In this document: in pieces, positions 1 to 8,374 of the stretch | How the letters are laid out: every line of letters starts with the position of its first letter | Numbering within the stretch: the first letter of the stretch is position 1 | Source of the DNA: Streptomyces sp. NBC_00820 | GTDB taxonomy: Bacteria > Actinomycetota > Actinomycetes > Streptomycetales > Streptomycetaceae | Assembly (NCBI RefSeq): GCF_036347055.1 | Contig: NZ_CP108882.1 | Location: 5,250,501 to 5,314,500 of the forward strand | Direction: 5' to 3' | Length of the DNA: 64,000 bases | The notes under the pieces: model-generated | The model's database searches: none | The model's input: only the letters and a program-made list of their open reading frames with translations | What the model was told of the DNA's origin: nothing | Made by a program: the position numbers and the translations under genes

Positions 1-1
1 C

Positions 2-1816
2 GCCGCGCCGGGCAACCCCGCCCTGCCGAAGCGGGCGGGCGGCGCGTCGGGCACTCCGGGTGCTTCCGGTACTCCGGGTGCCTCCGGAGCGGCCGGTACC
101 ACCGGCGCGCGCTCCGGGGGCCGCCCCGGGGGTGTCGTCGGCTCCATGACCGCGCCGGGCGGCTCCTCCCGTCCCGGCGGCACGAACGGCTCCGGCATGT
201 CCGGCGCCACCGGCGGCCCGGTGGCCCCCGGCCACGGCGGCGGCACCGGCTCCTTCGACGTCACCGAGGCGCTGGCCTCGGGCCCGCTGGGCGGTTCCCG
301 TCCCGGCGGCAACGGCGCCGGTGAGCCCAGCCGTGACGACCTGCCGTACTTCGCGGAGAACGGCGACCGCCAGGGCTTCGCCGGCGGCAACGGCGGCCCG
401 GGCGGCTCGACCGGACGCGGCGGCCCCGGTGGTCCCAGCGGTCCCAGCGGTCCCAGCGGCTTCAACGGTCCCAGCGGCCCGGGTGCCCCCGGCCCGAAGG
501 GCCCCGCGGGCCCCACGAGCGGCCCGGCCACCGGCAACGGCCCGTTCGTCCCGTCGGCCGGCCCCGGCGGCGGCCCCGGCGAGCCCTTCACCGGACCGGC
601 GGTCGCCTTCCCCGGCCCCGGCGCCCGCAACGGCCAGGGCGGCCAGCTCGCCCCCGGCGGCGGACTCAGCGACGACACCGCGATCCTCACCCCGCAGAAG
701 CCGGCTCCCGAACCGGGCACGCCCGGCTACCGCGCCCCGGACAACGTCTCCGGGCACACCGTCACCAGCGGCATCCCGGTGGTCCCGGGCGCCGGTAACG
801 TGCCGTTCGGCTCCGGCGTCCCGGCCGCGCCCGCCCCGGCCCCGCAGCCCAAGGCCGCGGCCAAGCCGAAGAAGAAGGGCCGCAGCAAGCTCGTGCTGCT
901 CGCCGTCGGCGTGGTCGTCGTCGCGGGCGGCGTCTACGGCGCCGGGCTGCTGATGAACCACACCGACGTGCCCAAGGGCACCACCGTGCTCGGCCTGGAC
1001 ATCGGCGGCGGCACCCGCGACGACGCCGTCCGCAAGCTCGACGACACCTTCGGCACCCGTGTCGACAAGCCGCTCAAGCTGGCCGTGGACGGCAAGACGG
1101 TCTCCATCACCCCGGACAACGCAGGCCTGCAGTTCGACTTCCAGGCCACGGTGAGCGACGCCGCGAAGAGCGACTACAACCCGGTCTCCGTCGTCGGCTC
1201 CCTCTTCGGGCAGAAGCGGGAGATCGCGCCGGTCATGCCGATCGACGAGGAGAAGCTCCAGGCCGCGCTCCAGCAGGCCGGCGGCGGTGCCGGTTCGGTC
1301 ACCGAGGGCGGCATCACCTTCGGGCCCGGCAAGGCGACCCCGGTCTACGGCAAGGCGGGCAAGGGCATCAACGCCGCGCAGGCGTCCCAGGCGGTCGAGC
1401 AGGCGTACCGCACGGCGGTGGAGACCGGAACCGCGACCCCGGTGCCCGTCCCGACGGCCACCAGTCAGCCGACGGTCTCGAACGCCGAGGTCGACCGCGA
1501 GATGAAGGAGTTCGCGGGGCCGGCGATGTCGGGCAAGGTCGTGGTCCAGACGGACGCCGCGCACTCCGTCCCGCTGAGCCCGCAGAACTCGCTGTGGAAG
1601 TTCCTCAGGGTGACGGCCGTCGACGGCAAGCTGGTCGACAAGCCCGACCTGAAGGCCCTGCAGGAGCTCTACGGCCACCAGTTCGACGGCGTGCTGATCA
1701 CCCGGGGCACCGGCAAGAAGACGGCCGTGACCCCGCAGGACGTCTACGTCGCCCTGCGCCAGGCGCTGCTGAGCAAGACCAACCGGGTCGGGGTCATCCC
1801 CACGAACCCGAGCTAG
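2..1816 (+). CDS. membrane-anchored protein with YoaR/VanW-type peptidoglycan-binding domain (5' end outside window)
   Basis: The frame is open from the first base, so the gene is 5'-truncated; the first in-window ATG is at 146. The N-terminal part is a long Gly/Pro/Ser-rich low-complexity stretch, probably disordered and cytoplasmic. It ends in a basic KKKGRSK patch followed by one hydrophobic helix (about residues 247-268 counted from the ATG at 146). The outer part begins with a region resembling the PG_binding_4 (YoaR-like) fold that precedes VanW domains in other bacteria (GTTVLGLDIGGGTRDDAVRKL, about residues 277-400), then an Ala/Val/Thr-rich tail. No VanW catalytic domain follows. A role at the cell wall is inferred from domain and topology only. 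Confidence 0.75.
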   Translation, partial: AAPGNPALPKRAGGASGTPGASGTPGASGAAGTTGARSGGRPGGVVGSMTAPGGSSRPGGTNGSGMSGATGGPVAPGHGGGTGSFDVTEALASGPLGGSRPGGNGAGEPSRDDLPYFAENGDRQGFAGGNGGPGGSTGRGGPGGPSGPSGPSGFNGPSGPGAPGPKGPAGPTSGPATGNGPFVPSAGPGGGPGEPFTGPAVAFPGPGARNGQGGQLAPGGGLSDDTAILTPQKPAPEPGTPGYRAPDNVSGHTVTSGIPVVPGAGNVPFGSGVPAAPAPAPQPKAAAKPKKKGRSKLVLLAVGVVVVAGGVYGAGLLMNHTDVPKGTTVLGLDIGGGTRDDAVRKLDDTFGTRVDKPLKLAVDGKTVSITPDNAGLQFDFQATVSDAAKSDYNPVSVVGSLFGQKREIAPVMPIDEEKLQAALQQAGGGAGSVTEGGITFGPGKATPVYGKAGKGINAAQASQAVEQAYRTAVETGTATPVPVPTATSQPTVSNAEVDREMKEFAGPAMSGKVVVQTDAAHSVPLSPQNSLWKFLRVTAVDGKLVDKPDLKALQELYGHQFDGVLITRGTGKKTAVTPQDVYVALRQALLSKTNRVGVIPTNPS

Positions 1817-1920
1817 TACGGCCTGGTACGGCCTGGTACGGCCATGACGGCGGGGGCGTCCACCGGGCGCCCCCGTCGTCGTGTCACCGCACCGGCCGCC
1901 GCCCGTGTCACCCGATCCGT

Positions 1921-1934
1921 ATGACATCTGTCAT
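1921..1934. promoter_or_regulatory. perfect 14-bp palindrome, probable operator
   Basis: ATGACATCTGTCAT reads the same on both strands apart from its central TC. It lies 51 bp before the start codon of the ABC-exporter/two-component operon. Exporter operons that carry their own DesKR/LiaSR-type system are often autoregulated through a short inverted repeat, so this is a candidate site for the NarL-type regulator encoded at 4881-5495. That assignment is inference. Confidence 0.5.
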
Positions 1935-1985
1935 CCGGCACTCAGGACCACCGGCACTGCCGGGCCCCGGGGCCGTCCGGCCACC

Positions 1986-2948
1986 ATGGACGCCATGACA
2001 ACGACAGCGGCACCTCCCACCACCGCCCCGGTGGTCGGATTCGACCAGGTGACCAAGACGTACGGCAGCGTGCGGGCCGTCGACGGACTCTCGCTCGAAC
2101 TGCACCCCGGCGAGACCGTCGCCCTCCTCGGTCCGAACGGCGCCGGCAAGTCCACCACCCTCGACCTGCTCCTCGGCCTCAAGCAGCCCGACAACGGCAC
2201 GGTGAAGGTGTTCGGCACCAGCCCGCGCGAGGCGATCGTCGCCGGGCGGGTCGGGGCCATGCTGCAGAGCGGCGGGCTGATGGACGAGGTCACGGTCGCC
2301 GAACTGGTGAAGCTGGCGTGCTCGCTGCACCCCAGGCCGTACAAGGCCGCCGACGTCCTCGCCCGCGCGGGCGTCACGCAGATCGCCGACCGCAAGGTCA
2401 ACAAGCTCTCCGGCGGGCAGGCCCAGCGCGTCCGCTTCGCCCTGGCCACCGCCGGCGACAGCGACCTGATCGTCCTGGACGAGCCGACCACCGGCATGGA
2501 CGTCTCCGCCCGCCAGGCCTTCTGGGCCACCATGCGCGAACAGGCCGACCAGGGCCGTGCCGTCCTCTTCGCCACCCACTACCTCGAAGAGGCCGACGCC
2601 ATCGCCGACCGGGTGCTCGTGCTGCACCGCGGCCGGCTCCTCGCCGACGGCACCGCCGCCGAGATCAAGGCCAAGGCGGGCGCCCGCAGGGTCTCCTTCG
2701 ACCTGGAGGGCGACATCGACGAGAGCGCCCTCGGCGCGCTGCCCTTCCTCACCTCCGTCACCGTGTCCAACAGCGGCTCCGCCGCGGGGTCCGTGCAGAC
2801 CGTCCGCATCCAGTCGTCCGACGCCGACGCGACCGTCCACGCCCTGTACGGCCTCGGCGTCTACCCCCGCAACCTCGAAGTCGCCGGGCTCGGACTGGAG
2901 CAGGCCTTCGTCGCCATCACGGAGGCCGAGGAGGCCAAGCAGTCATGA
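1986..2948 (+). CDS. ABC-2 type exporter, ATP-binding protein
   Basis: A 320-residue nucleotide-binding subunit of the DrrA/CcmA type. Walker A (GPNGAGKS), the signature LSGGQAQR and Walker B (LIVLDEP) are all present, followed by a C-terminal domain of about 100 residues as in drug or lipid exporters. The start at 1986 is followed three codons later by a second ATG (1995). No strong ribosome site precedes either. The stop overlaps the permease start as ATGA, so the two are coupled. With the permease it should form an exporter energised by ATP; the substrate is unknown. The attached kinase/regulator pair suggests induction by membrane or antibiotic stress. Confidence 0.9.
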   Translation: MDAMTTTAAPPTTAPVVGFDQVTKTYGSVRAVDGLSLELHPGETVALLGPNGAGKSTTLDLLLGLKQPDNGTVKVFGTSPREAIVAGRVGAMLQSGGLMDEVTVAELVKLACSLHPRPYKAADVLARAGVTQIADRKVNKLSGGQAQRVRFALATAGDSDLIVLDEPTTGMDVSARQAFWATMREQADQGRAVLFATHYLEEADAIADRVLVLHRGRLLADGTAAEIKAKAGARRVSFDLEGDIDESALGALPFLTSVTVSNSGSAAGSVQTVRIQSSDADATVHALYGLGVYPRNLEVAGLGLEQAFVAITEAEEAKQS

Positions 2949-3685
2949 ACTCCCTGATCAAACTGGAACTGACCCGCGCCCTGCGCAACCGCAAGTTCCT
3001 GTTCTTCTCGGTGATCTACCCCTCGGCCCTGTTCCTGCTCATCGCGGGCAACGCCGACTCCAAGACGAAGATCGACGGCAGCGGTCTCACCCTGCCGACG
3101 TACATGATGGTCTCCATGGCCTCCTTCGGCGCCCTGACCGCCGTGCTCATGGGCAACAGCGAGCGCATCGCCAAGGAACGCGAGAGCGGCTGGGTACGGC
3201 AGCTGCGGCTGACCACCCTGCCGGGGCGCGGCTACGTGCTCGCCAAGACCGCGAGCGCCGCGGTGGTGAGCCTGCCGTCCATCGTCATCGTCTTCGTCGT
3301 CGCCGCCGTCGTGAAGGACGTCCGCCTGGACGCCTGGCAGTGGCTCGCCCTCACCGGCGCCATCTGGGCCGGCAGCCTGGTCTTCGCCGCGCTCGGCGTC
3401 GCCATCGGCTACCTCGCGAGCGGGGACGCGGTCCGCCCGATCACGATGATCACCTACTTCGGCCTGTCCATGCTCGGCGGCCTGTGGATGCCCACCACGA
3501 CCTTCCCGGACTGGCTCCAGGACATCGCCAAGTGGCTGCCGACGCACGCGTACGCTGCCATGGGGCGGGCGATCGAGCAGAGCCAGGCCCCGCAGGCCCA
3601 GGACATCGCCATCCTCGCCGTCTTCTTCGTCCTCTTCGCGGGCGGCGCGGCCTGGCTGTACCGGAAGGACACGCTGAAGGCGTGA
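2945..3685 (+). CDS. ABC-2 type exporter, permease
   Basis: A 246-residue integral membrane protein with about six hydrophobic segments, beginning at about residue 20 (FLFFSVIYPSALFLLIAG) and ending at about residue 238. The length and the ABC-2 layout fit the DrrB family: a cytoplasmic amino-terminal stretch, a central RESGWVRQLRLTTLPG loop, and a conserved LGGLWMP segment. It overlaps the ATPase gene by 4 bp and the histidine kinase by 4 bp, so all four genes form one translationally coupled operon. It forms the export pore with the preceding ATPase. Confidence 0.88.
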   Translation: MNSLIKLELTRALRNRKFLFFSVIYPSALFLLIAGNADSKTKIDGSGLTLPTYMMVSMASFGALTAVLMGNSERIAKERESGWVRQLRLTTLPGRGYVLAKTASAAVVSLPSIVIVFVVAAVVKDVRLDAWQWLALTGAIWAGSLVFAALGVAIGYLASGDAVRPITMITYFGLSMLGGLWMPTTTFPDWLQDIAKWLPTHAYAAMGRAIEQSQAPQAQDIAILAVFFVLFAGGAAWLYRKDTLKA

Positions 3686-4884
3686 GCACCATGACGGAAG
3701 ACCCGCGGACCGGCGAGCCGGGGCCGACGCACCAGGTGCGAATGGGCCAGCCGCCCCGCACCCGGCGCGAGCTGCTGGTCAAGGTGCTGTGGATCGGCGT
3801 CTGGCTGGTGTTCCTCAGCTCGCCGATCGACGACCTGACCAGCGGCCGCCACACCACGGGCGGCACCGTCGCCGGGGCGCTCGGGCTGACCGCCTTCGTG
3901 GTGGTCTACCTGTCCCTGGTCTTCCGGAACATGGGCCGGGCGTTCTCGGGCCGGCTCGTCATCGTCCCGCTGGTGCTGCTCGGCGTCCTCGCCCCGGTGC
4001 TGGCCTACACCCTCGGCAGCCCCTGGCTCGGCCTCTTCGTCTACCTCTCGGTGGCCTGCGGGGCGACCCTGCCCGCGCGCGCCGCCGGGTGGGCGATCCC
4101 GGCCACGGGCGCCGTGATGTATTTCGTCGGCCTCCACTCCAGCGAGCAGGAGGCCCGCGGTCTGCTGGCCCTGGTGGTGCTCATCGGGTTCGCCATGGTC
4201 GGCGTCGGCCAGCTCATCCGCACCACCATCGAGCTGCGCAAGGCCCGGGCCACCGTCGCCCAGCTCGCCGCCAACGAGGAACGCCTGCGGCTCGCCCGCG
4301 ACCTGCACGACCTGCTCGGCCACTCGCTCTCCCTGATCACGCTCAAGAGCGAGCTCGCCGGCCGGATGCTGCCGGACCACCCCGAGAAGGCGGCCCAGCA
4401 GGTCGCCGACATCGAACAGGTCAGCCGTCAGGCCCTGGTCGACGTCCGCGAGGCCGTCACCGGCTACCGCCGCCCCCGCCTCGCCGACGAACTCGCCGGC
4501 ACCCAGGTCGCGCTCACCGCGGCCGGGGTCGCGGCCGAGGTACCCGCCGAACCGGACCTCACCGGCACCCCCGAGGAGGCCGAGGCCGCGCTCGCCTGGG
4601 CGCTGCGCGAGGCGGTCACCAACGTGGTCCGGCACAGCGGCGCCGACCGGTGCACGGTGGAGCTGCTGCGCCGCCAGACGCTCGACGGCCCGGTCCTCGA
4701 ACTCGCCGTCGAGGACAACGGTTCCGGCGGCTCCGGGACCGGCCCGGGCAACGGCCTGACCGGTCTGACCGAGCGCCTGGAGAAGGCCGGCGGCAGCCTG
4801 GAGGCGGGCCGGGCGAAGCATGGGTTCCGGCTGGTCGCCCGGGTCCCCGTCACCCCGTCGGCGGACATAGGATCCGGGGCATGA
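3682..4884 (+). CDS. sensor histidine kinase, DesK/HisKA_3 family
   Basis: A 400-residue kinase. The first 185 residues contain several transmembrane helices and no large extracellular loop, typical of sensors of membrane state that work beside an exporter. The phospho-acceptor box RDLHDLLGHSLSLI has His209; the N box EAVTNVVRH (E310, N314) and a G box (VEDNGSGGSG, NGLTGL) follow. GTG at 3682 overlaps the permease stop as GTGA; ATG at 3691 is an alternative. The stop overlaps the response-regulator start (ATGA). It should phosphorylate the regulator encoded next. Confidence 0.9.
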   Translation: MSTMTEDPRTGEPGPTHQVRMGQPPRTRRELLVKVLWIGVWLVFLSSPIDDLTSGRHTTGGTVAGALGLTAFVVVYLSLVFRNMGRAFSGRLVIVPLVLLGVLAPVLAYTLGSPWLGLFVYLSVACGATLPARAAGWAIPATGAVMYFVGLHSSEQEARGLLALVVLIGFAMVGVGQLIRTTIELRKARATVAQLAANEERLRLARDLHDLLGHSLSLITLKSELAGRMLPDHPEKAAQQVADIEQVSRQALVDVREAVTGYRRPRLADELAGTQVALTAAGVAAEVPAEPDLTGTPEEAEAALAWALREAVTNVVRHSGADRCTVELLRRQTLDGPVLELAVEDNGSGGSGTGPGNGLTGLTERLEKAGGSLEAGRAKHGFRLVARVPVTPSADIGSGA

Positions 4885-5495
4885 CGAGCCCGATCAAGGT
4901 CCTCCTCGCCGAGGACCAGTCCATGGTCCGCGAGGCACTGGCCGCCCTGCTCGGCCTGGAGGACGACATCGAGGTCGTCGCCCAGGTCGCGCGCGGCGAC
5001 GAGGTGGTGGCGGCCGTCGGCGAGCACGGTGTGGACGTGGCGCTGCTCGACATCGAGATGCCCGGCTGCACCGGCATCGAGGCGGCGGCCCGGGTGCACC
5101 GCGAGCACCCCGGCGTGAAGCTCGTCATCCTCACCACCTTCGGCCGCCCCGGCTATCTGCGCAGTGCCATGGAGGCGGGCGCCGACGCCTTCCTCGTCAA
5201 GGACGCCCCGGCCGCCCAGCTCGCCGCCGCGGTCCGCAAGGTGCTCTCCGGCGAGCGCGTCATCGATCCCACCCTGGCCGCGGCGGCCCTGGCCGAGGGC
5301 GCCAACCCGCTCACCGACCGCGAACGCGAGGTGCTCCGCGCGGCGGCCGACGGCTCTACCAACGCGGAGCTGGCCCGCGCCCTGCACCTCTCCCAGGGCA
5401 CGGTCCGCAACTACCTCTCCACCGCCATCCAGAAACTGGCCGTACGCAACCGCGCGGAGGCCGTGCGCATCGCCCGGGAAAAGGGCTGGCTGTGA
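4881..5495 (+). CDS. response regulator, NarL/FixJ (DesR-like) family
   Basis: A 204-residue two-domain regulator. The receiver has the acidic pocket E11-D12, the phosphorylation site Asp57 (LLDIEMPG), Thr in ILTTF and Lys in LVKDAP. The C-terminal LuxR-type helix-turn-helix (LTDREREVLRAAADGSTNAELARAL split over about residues 138-165) binds DNA as a dimer. It is the last gene of the four-gene operon and overlaps the kinase by 4 bp. The likely target is the operon's own promoter with its palindrome at 1921-1934. Confidence 0.92.
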   Translation: MTSPIKVLLAEDQSMVREALAALLGLEDDIEVVAQVARGDEVVAAVGEHGVDVALLDIEMPGCTGIEAAARVHREHPGVKLVILTTFGRPGYLRSAMEAGADAFLVKDAPAAQLAAAVRKVLSGERVIDPTLAAAALAEGANPLTDREREVLRAAADGSTNAELARALHLSQGTVRNYLSTAIQKLAVRNRAEAVRIAREKGWL

Positions 5496-5498
5496 CCT

Positions 5499-5663
5499 AG
5501 GGGGTGTCGTTTGGATCAGCTCGGGTCCGCGAGGCCCGGCACGGCACCTCGCCGCACGGCCGAATCGCCCACGTACGCCCAGTACGAGGACGATCCGGCC
5601 GCACGCCGAGGCACCGCACCGGACGCCGCGGCCTGATCCACGAAGATCGAAGAGACACCCCCT
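5499..5663. mobile_element. MITE-like palindromic element, 165 bp
   Basis: Perfect 10-bp terminal inverted repeats AGGGGGTGTC (5499-5508) and GACACCCCCT (5654-5663), with a second inner pair GGATCAG (5513-5519) and CTGATCC (5633-5639). The right arm carries an extra stretch of about 13 bp between the two. There is no coding capacity, and the element sits between a stop codon and a tRNA-like sequence. The layout is that of a non-autonomous transposon remnant of a small DDE insertion sequence. No target duplication can be defined with confidence. Confidence 0.5.
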
Positions 5664-5691
5664 GGACGCCGGGGGATATGATCACCGGCAA

Positions 5692-5767
5692 GGCGGGGTC
5701 GTAGCACAGAGGTAGCGCGCCGTGAGGCCATCCCGGAGGACGCCGGTTCGAATCCGGCCGCCCCGCC
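5692..5767 (+). tRNA. tRNA-like sequence, degenerate (anticodon position would read GCC)
   Basis: The two ends pair perfectly (GGCGGGG with CCCCGCC) and the T arm is intact (GCCGG-TTCGAAT-CCGGC). The D arm region (GTAGCACAGAGGTAGCGC) is clearly tRNA-like. The anticodon arm is not normal: the 17 bases in its place give a 5-bp stem with a T-C mismatch and a loop AGGCCAT that lacks U33. There is one extra base near the acceptor/D junction, and no CCA is encoded. It could be a decayed tRNA-Gly, a tRNA pseudogene, or a tRNA-like RNA with another job. Confidence 0.5.
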
Positions 5768-5778
5768 CCTCACACGGC

Positions 5779-6666
5779 TCAGTTGAGCAGGGAGCGCGCG
5801 GCCCGCGCCTCCGCCCGGGCGCGCTCCTCGGTCTCGGGGTCGACCACCCCCACCAGCTCGGCGTAGGCCTCCAACTCCGCCGCGCCTTCCGTGTACGCGC
5901 CCCGCCGCACCAGGAGCTGCGCCCGCTCGTAACGCAGCCGCGCCGGATGCGAGGGCAGCAGCAGGGCCAGCTCCACCGCCCACAGCGCGACGTCCGACCG
6001 CTCGGGCCGGGCGGCGGCCCACGCCCGCACGTTGTTCAGGATCCGCTGCACCACCTGCAGCGGCGTCGTGGGCACCAGCATGGAGGGGTGCAGCGGCGCT
6101 CCCGTGGACCCCACCACGAGCAGCTCGGCGTCCGTGCCGGTCAGCACCCGGCCCCCGTCGAACGGATCGGCCAGGACCCGCTCCTCGGCCGGCCCGAACC
6201 CGACCACGAAGTGCCCCGGAAGCGCGACCCCGTACACCGGGGCCCCCGCCCGCCGGGCCACCTCCAGCCACACCACCGACAGCAGGATCGGCAGCCCGCG
6301 CCGCCGCCGCAGCACCTCGTGCAGCAGCGAGGACTCCAGCCGGTCGTAGTCGCCCGCCGACCCGGAGAACCCGTACCGCTCACCCAGCAGCCGGCACAGC
6401 GCCTCCGCCCACGCGCGCGGCCCGCCCGGCCGGTACGGCACCTGCCCGGCGAGGCGGTCCAGCTCCATCTCCGCCGCGTCGATCCCGGCCTCGTCCAGCG
6501 AGCCGTCCGCCTCCGCCCCGAGCAGCAGGCACAGCGCCGACAGGTCCGGCCGCTCGGAGCGCGCCTCCTCGGCGAACCGGCGCCGCACCTCGGCGGACCG
6601 GCCGGGCGACGGCGGATACGGCGGCGGAAGGTACGGAGGACGCCTCGGGGGCTCATACGCGTTCAC
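5779..6666 (-). CDS. SirB1-family transglutaminase-like/TPR protein
   Basis: A 295-residue cytoplasmic protein. After a Pro-rich start (residues 4-22) comes a SirB1 N-terminal helical domain. Then comes the conserved core RRGLPILLSVVWLEVARRAG followed by LPGHFVVGFG, the hallmark of the SirB1/UPF0162 transglutaminase-like family. The C-terminal 60 residues look like a TPR hairpin pair. GTG at 6666 is chosen because it lies 8 bp after the stop of the upstream acetyltransferase and is preceded by an AGG. The two genes are probably co-transcribed. The biochemical role in actinomycetes is not established. Confidence 0.78.
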   Translation of the reverse strand: MNAYEPPRRPPYLPPPYPPSPGRSAEVRRRFAEEARSERPDLSALCLLLGAEADGSLDEAGIDAAEMELDRLAGQVPYRPGGPRAWAEALCRLLGERYGFSGSAGDYDRLESSLLHEVLRRRRGLPILLSVVWLEVARRAGAPVYGVALPGHFVVGFGPAEERVLADPFDGGRVLTGTDAELLVVGSTGAPLHPSMLVPTTPLQVVQRILNNVRAWAAARPERSDVALWAVELALLLPSHPARLRYERAQLLVRRGAYTEGAAELEAYAELVGVVDPETEERARAEARAARSLLN

Positions 6667-6674
6667 GGCGGTAC

Positions 6675-7790
6675 CTACGACCGTCCCGCGGGCGGGCCGG
6701 CCGGAGCTTCCGGCGCCCGGTAATGGTGGTACGCGTGGTGCGGGGTGAAACCCAGCCCGGTGTACAGCGCGCGGGCGGCCTCGTTCTCCTCCTCCACCTG
6801 GAGCCACGCCGCCGAAGCACCTTCCTCCAGAGCGCGGTGGGCCAGCGCCGACATCACCCGGGTGGCCAGGCCCTCGCGGCGCCTGCCGGGGTCCACCTCG
6901 ACGGCGGCGAAGCCGGCCCAGCGGCCGTCCACGACGCAGCGTCCGATCGCCGCCGGAGGCTCACCGGCCGCGCCGGGCACCGTCGCGAACCACACCGACG
7001 GGCCGTCCCCGCTCCCGGTCTCGTCCGATCGGGCGGACCCCGACCCGAGCACCCGCAGGGCCACCTCGCTCACTCCCTTGCGCTGGTACCGCGCGAGCCA
7101 CGCCTCGTCCGCCTCCCGGGAGAGCACCACCCCGGTGCCCTCGGCCCGGTCCGCGACCGGCGCCAGGGCCCCGGTCCACACTCCGGCGGTGACCTCACGG
7201 GTCCAGCCGCGCCGCTCCAGCTCCGCGCACAGCAGCTCCTGCGTGCCCTCGGCGCCGGTGGCGGTCTGGATGTAGGCGGGCAGTCCGCGCTCGTCGTACC
7301 AGCGTCGTACGGCGGCCAGGGCCGCGTCGAGCGGAAGACCCGGATCGCCCAGCGGCAGCACGCTGTTGGCTCGCCGGGTGAAACCCTCCCGCCGCCCGGC
7401 CGGCGCCCCGGCCGCAGGCGCTTGGCGCGGCCCCGCCTCGACCGCCGCGCGCAGCTCCCACTCGCCGAGCCGCTCGCTCTCCACCGGCCGCCACGCGCGC
7501 GCGGCGATCCGCGCCAGCTCCGCGAAGCCCGCCGAGGGACCCCGCCGGCGGGCCGGGGCGGCGGGCACGACTTTGCCCGCGACCAACGCCGACTCGGCGA
7601 TTCGTACGCTTCGTCCGTCGCGTCGTGTGATCATGAGCACGCCGTCGTCCCATGATGTGAGAACACCAACCGTGTCGGTGAACTTCTCACGCGCCGTCCC
7701 CGTGTCCGTCAACTGCCGTACGGATACCCGTTTGCCCACGTCATCGGGGGTGATTCGGACCTCGAGCCGTCCTGCTGCCGAGATTTCCAC
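6675..7790 (-). CDS. GNAT family N-acetyltransferase with N-terminal SH3-like domain
   Basis: 371 residues. The first 70 residues (DVGKRVSVRQLTD ... LVAGKVVPAAP) resemble the SH3-like module found before GNAT domains in actinobacterial Rv0428c-type proteins. The C-terminal GNAT fold carries the acetyl-CoA loop (VDPGRRREGLATRVMSAL, about residues 305-325) and a typical NEAARALYTGLGF tail. It is transcribed away from the ferredoxin gene; the 141-bp gap holds both promoters. The substrate is unknown. Confidence 0.82.
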   Translation of the reverse strand: MEISAAGRLEVRITPDDVGKRVSVRQLTDTGTAREKFTDTVGVLTSWDDGVLMITRRDGRSVRIAESALVAGKVVPAAPARRRGPSAGFAELARIAARAWRPVESERLGEWELRAAVEAGPRQAPAAGAPAGRREGFTRRANSVLPLGDPGLPLDAALAAVRRWYDERGLPAYIQTATGAEGTQELLCAELERRGWTREVTAGVWTGALAPVADRAEGTGVVLSREADEAWLARYQRKGVSEVALRVLGSGSARSDETGSGDGPSVWFATVPGAAGEPPAAIGRCVVDGRWAGFAAVEVDPGRRREGLATRVMSALAHRALEEGASAAWLQVEEENEAARALYTGLGFTPHHAYHHYRAPEAPAGPPAGRS

Positions 7791-7931
7791 TGGTCAGTTC
7801 ACCCCTCATGTTCGGATCATGCTCCGGAACGGAGATACTAGGGGCGGGCATCGACGACGCCGCGCTCCCGCGCGCCAGGCGGCGGAAGCCTGAGGAGGCC
7901 CGCCAGCGCCCTATCGAGGAGGAACGACAGC

Positions 7932-8252
7932 GTGACCTACGTCATCGCAGAGCCTTGTGTCGACGTCAAGGACAAGGCGTGCATCGAGGAGTGCCCGGTC
8001 GACTGCATCTACGAGGGCCAGCGGTCCTTGTACATCCACCCGGACGAATGCGTCGACTGTGGTGCCTGTGAGCCGGTCTGCCCGGTGGAGGCGATCTTCT
8101 ACGAGGACGACACTCCGGCGGAGTGGAAGGACTACTACAAGGCGAACGTCGAGTTCTTCGACGAGCTGGGTTCTCCCGGCGGCGCCAGCAAGCTGGGGCT
8201 GATCGAGCGCGACCACCCCGTCATCGCCGCGCTGCCGCCGCAGGGCGAGTGA
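7932..8252 (+). CDS. fdxA: 7Fe ferredoxin (FdxA/FdxC type)
   Basis: A 106-residue electron carrier. Cysteines CVDVKDKACIEECPVDC and CVDCGACEPVCPVEA form one [3Fe-4S] and one [4Fe-4S] cluster; the spacing in the first motif and the 45-residue C-terminal extension are those of mycobacterial FdxC/FdxA. GTG at 7932 follows a strong GAGGAGG site. It is followed by a long terminator hairpin and then dapC, the same order as Rv1177-Rv1178. Confidence 0.95.
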   Translation: MTYVIAEPCVDVKDKACIEECPVDCIYEGQRSLYIHPDECVDCGACEPVCPVEAIFYEDDTPAEWKDYYKANVEFFDELGSPGGASKLGLIERDHPVIAALPPQGE

Positions 8253-8287
8253 CCGTTTGAGCGGCCCAAGCGGCCCGCAGTAGCGCC

Positions 8288-8342
8288 GCCTCGGTCCCGT
8301 ACGGCCCCGATCGCCCTGATCGCGGCTGTACGGGACCGAGGC
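8288..8342 (+). terminator. terminator after ferredoxin gene
   Basis: A perfect 15-bp inverted repeat (8288-8302 with 8328-8342, 25-nt loop) lies 36 bp after the ferredoxin stop and just before the dapC start. It lacks a clear U tract, as is usual in Streptomyces. Part of it may lie in the dapC leader. Confidence 0.75.
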
Positions 8343-8374
8343 GTTTGCCGTACCGACGAAAGCGAGCAAGTCCC

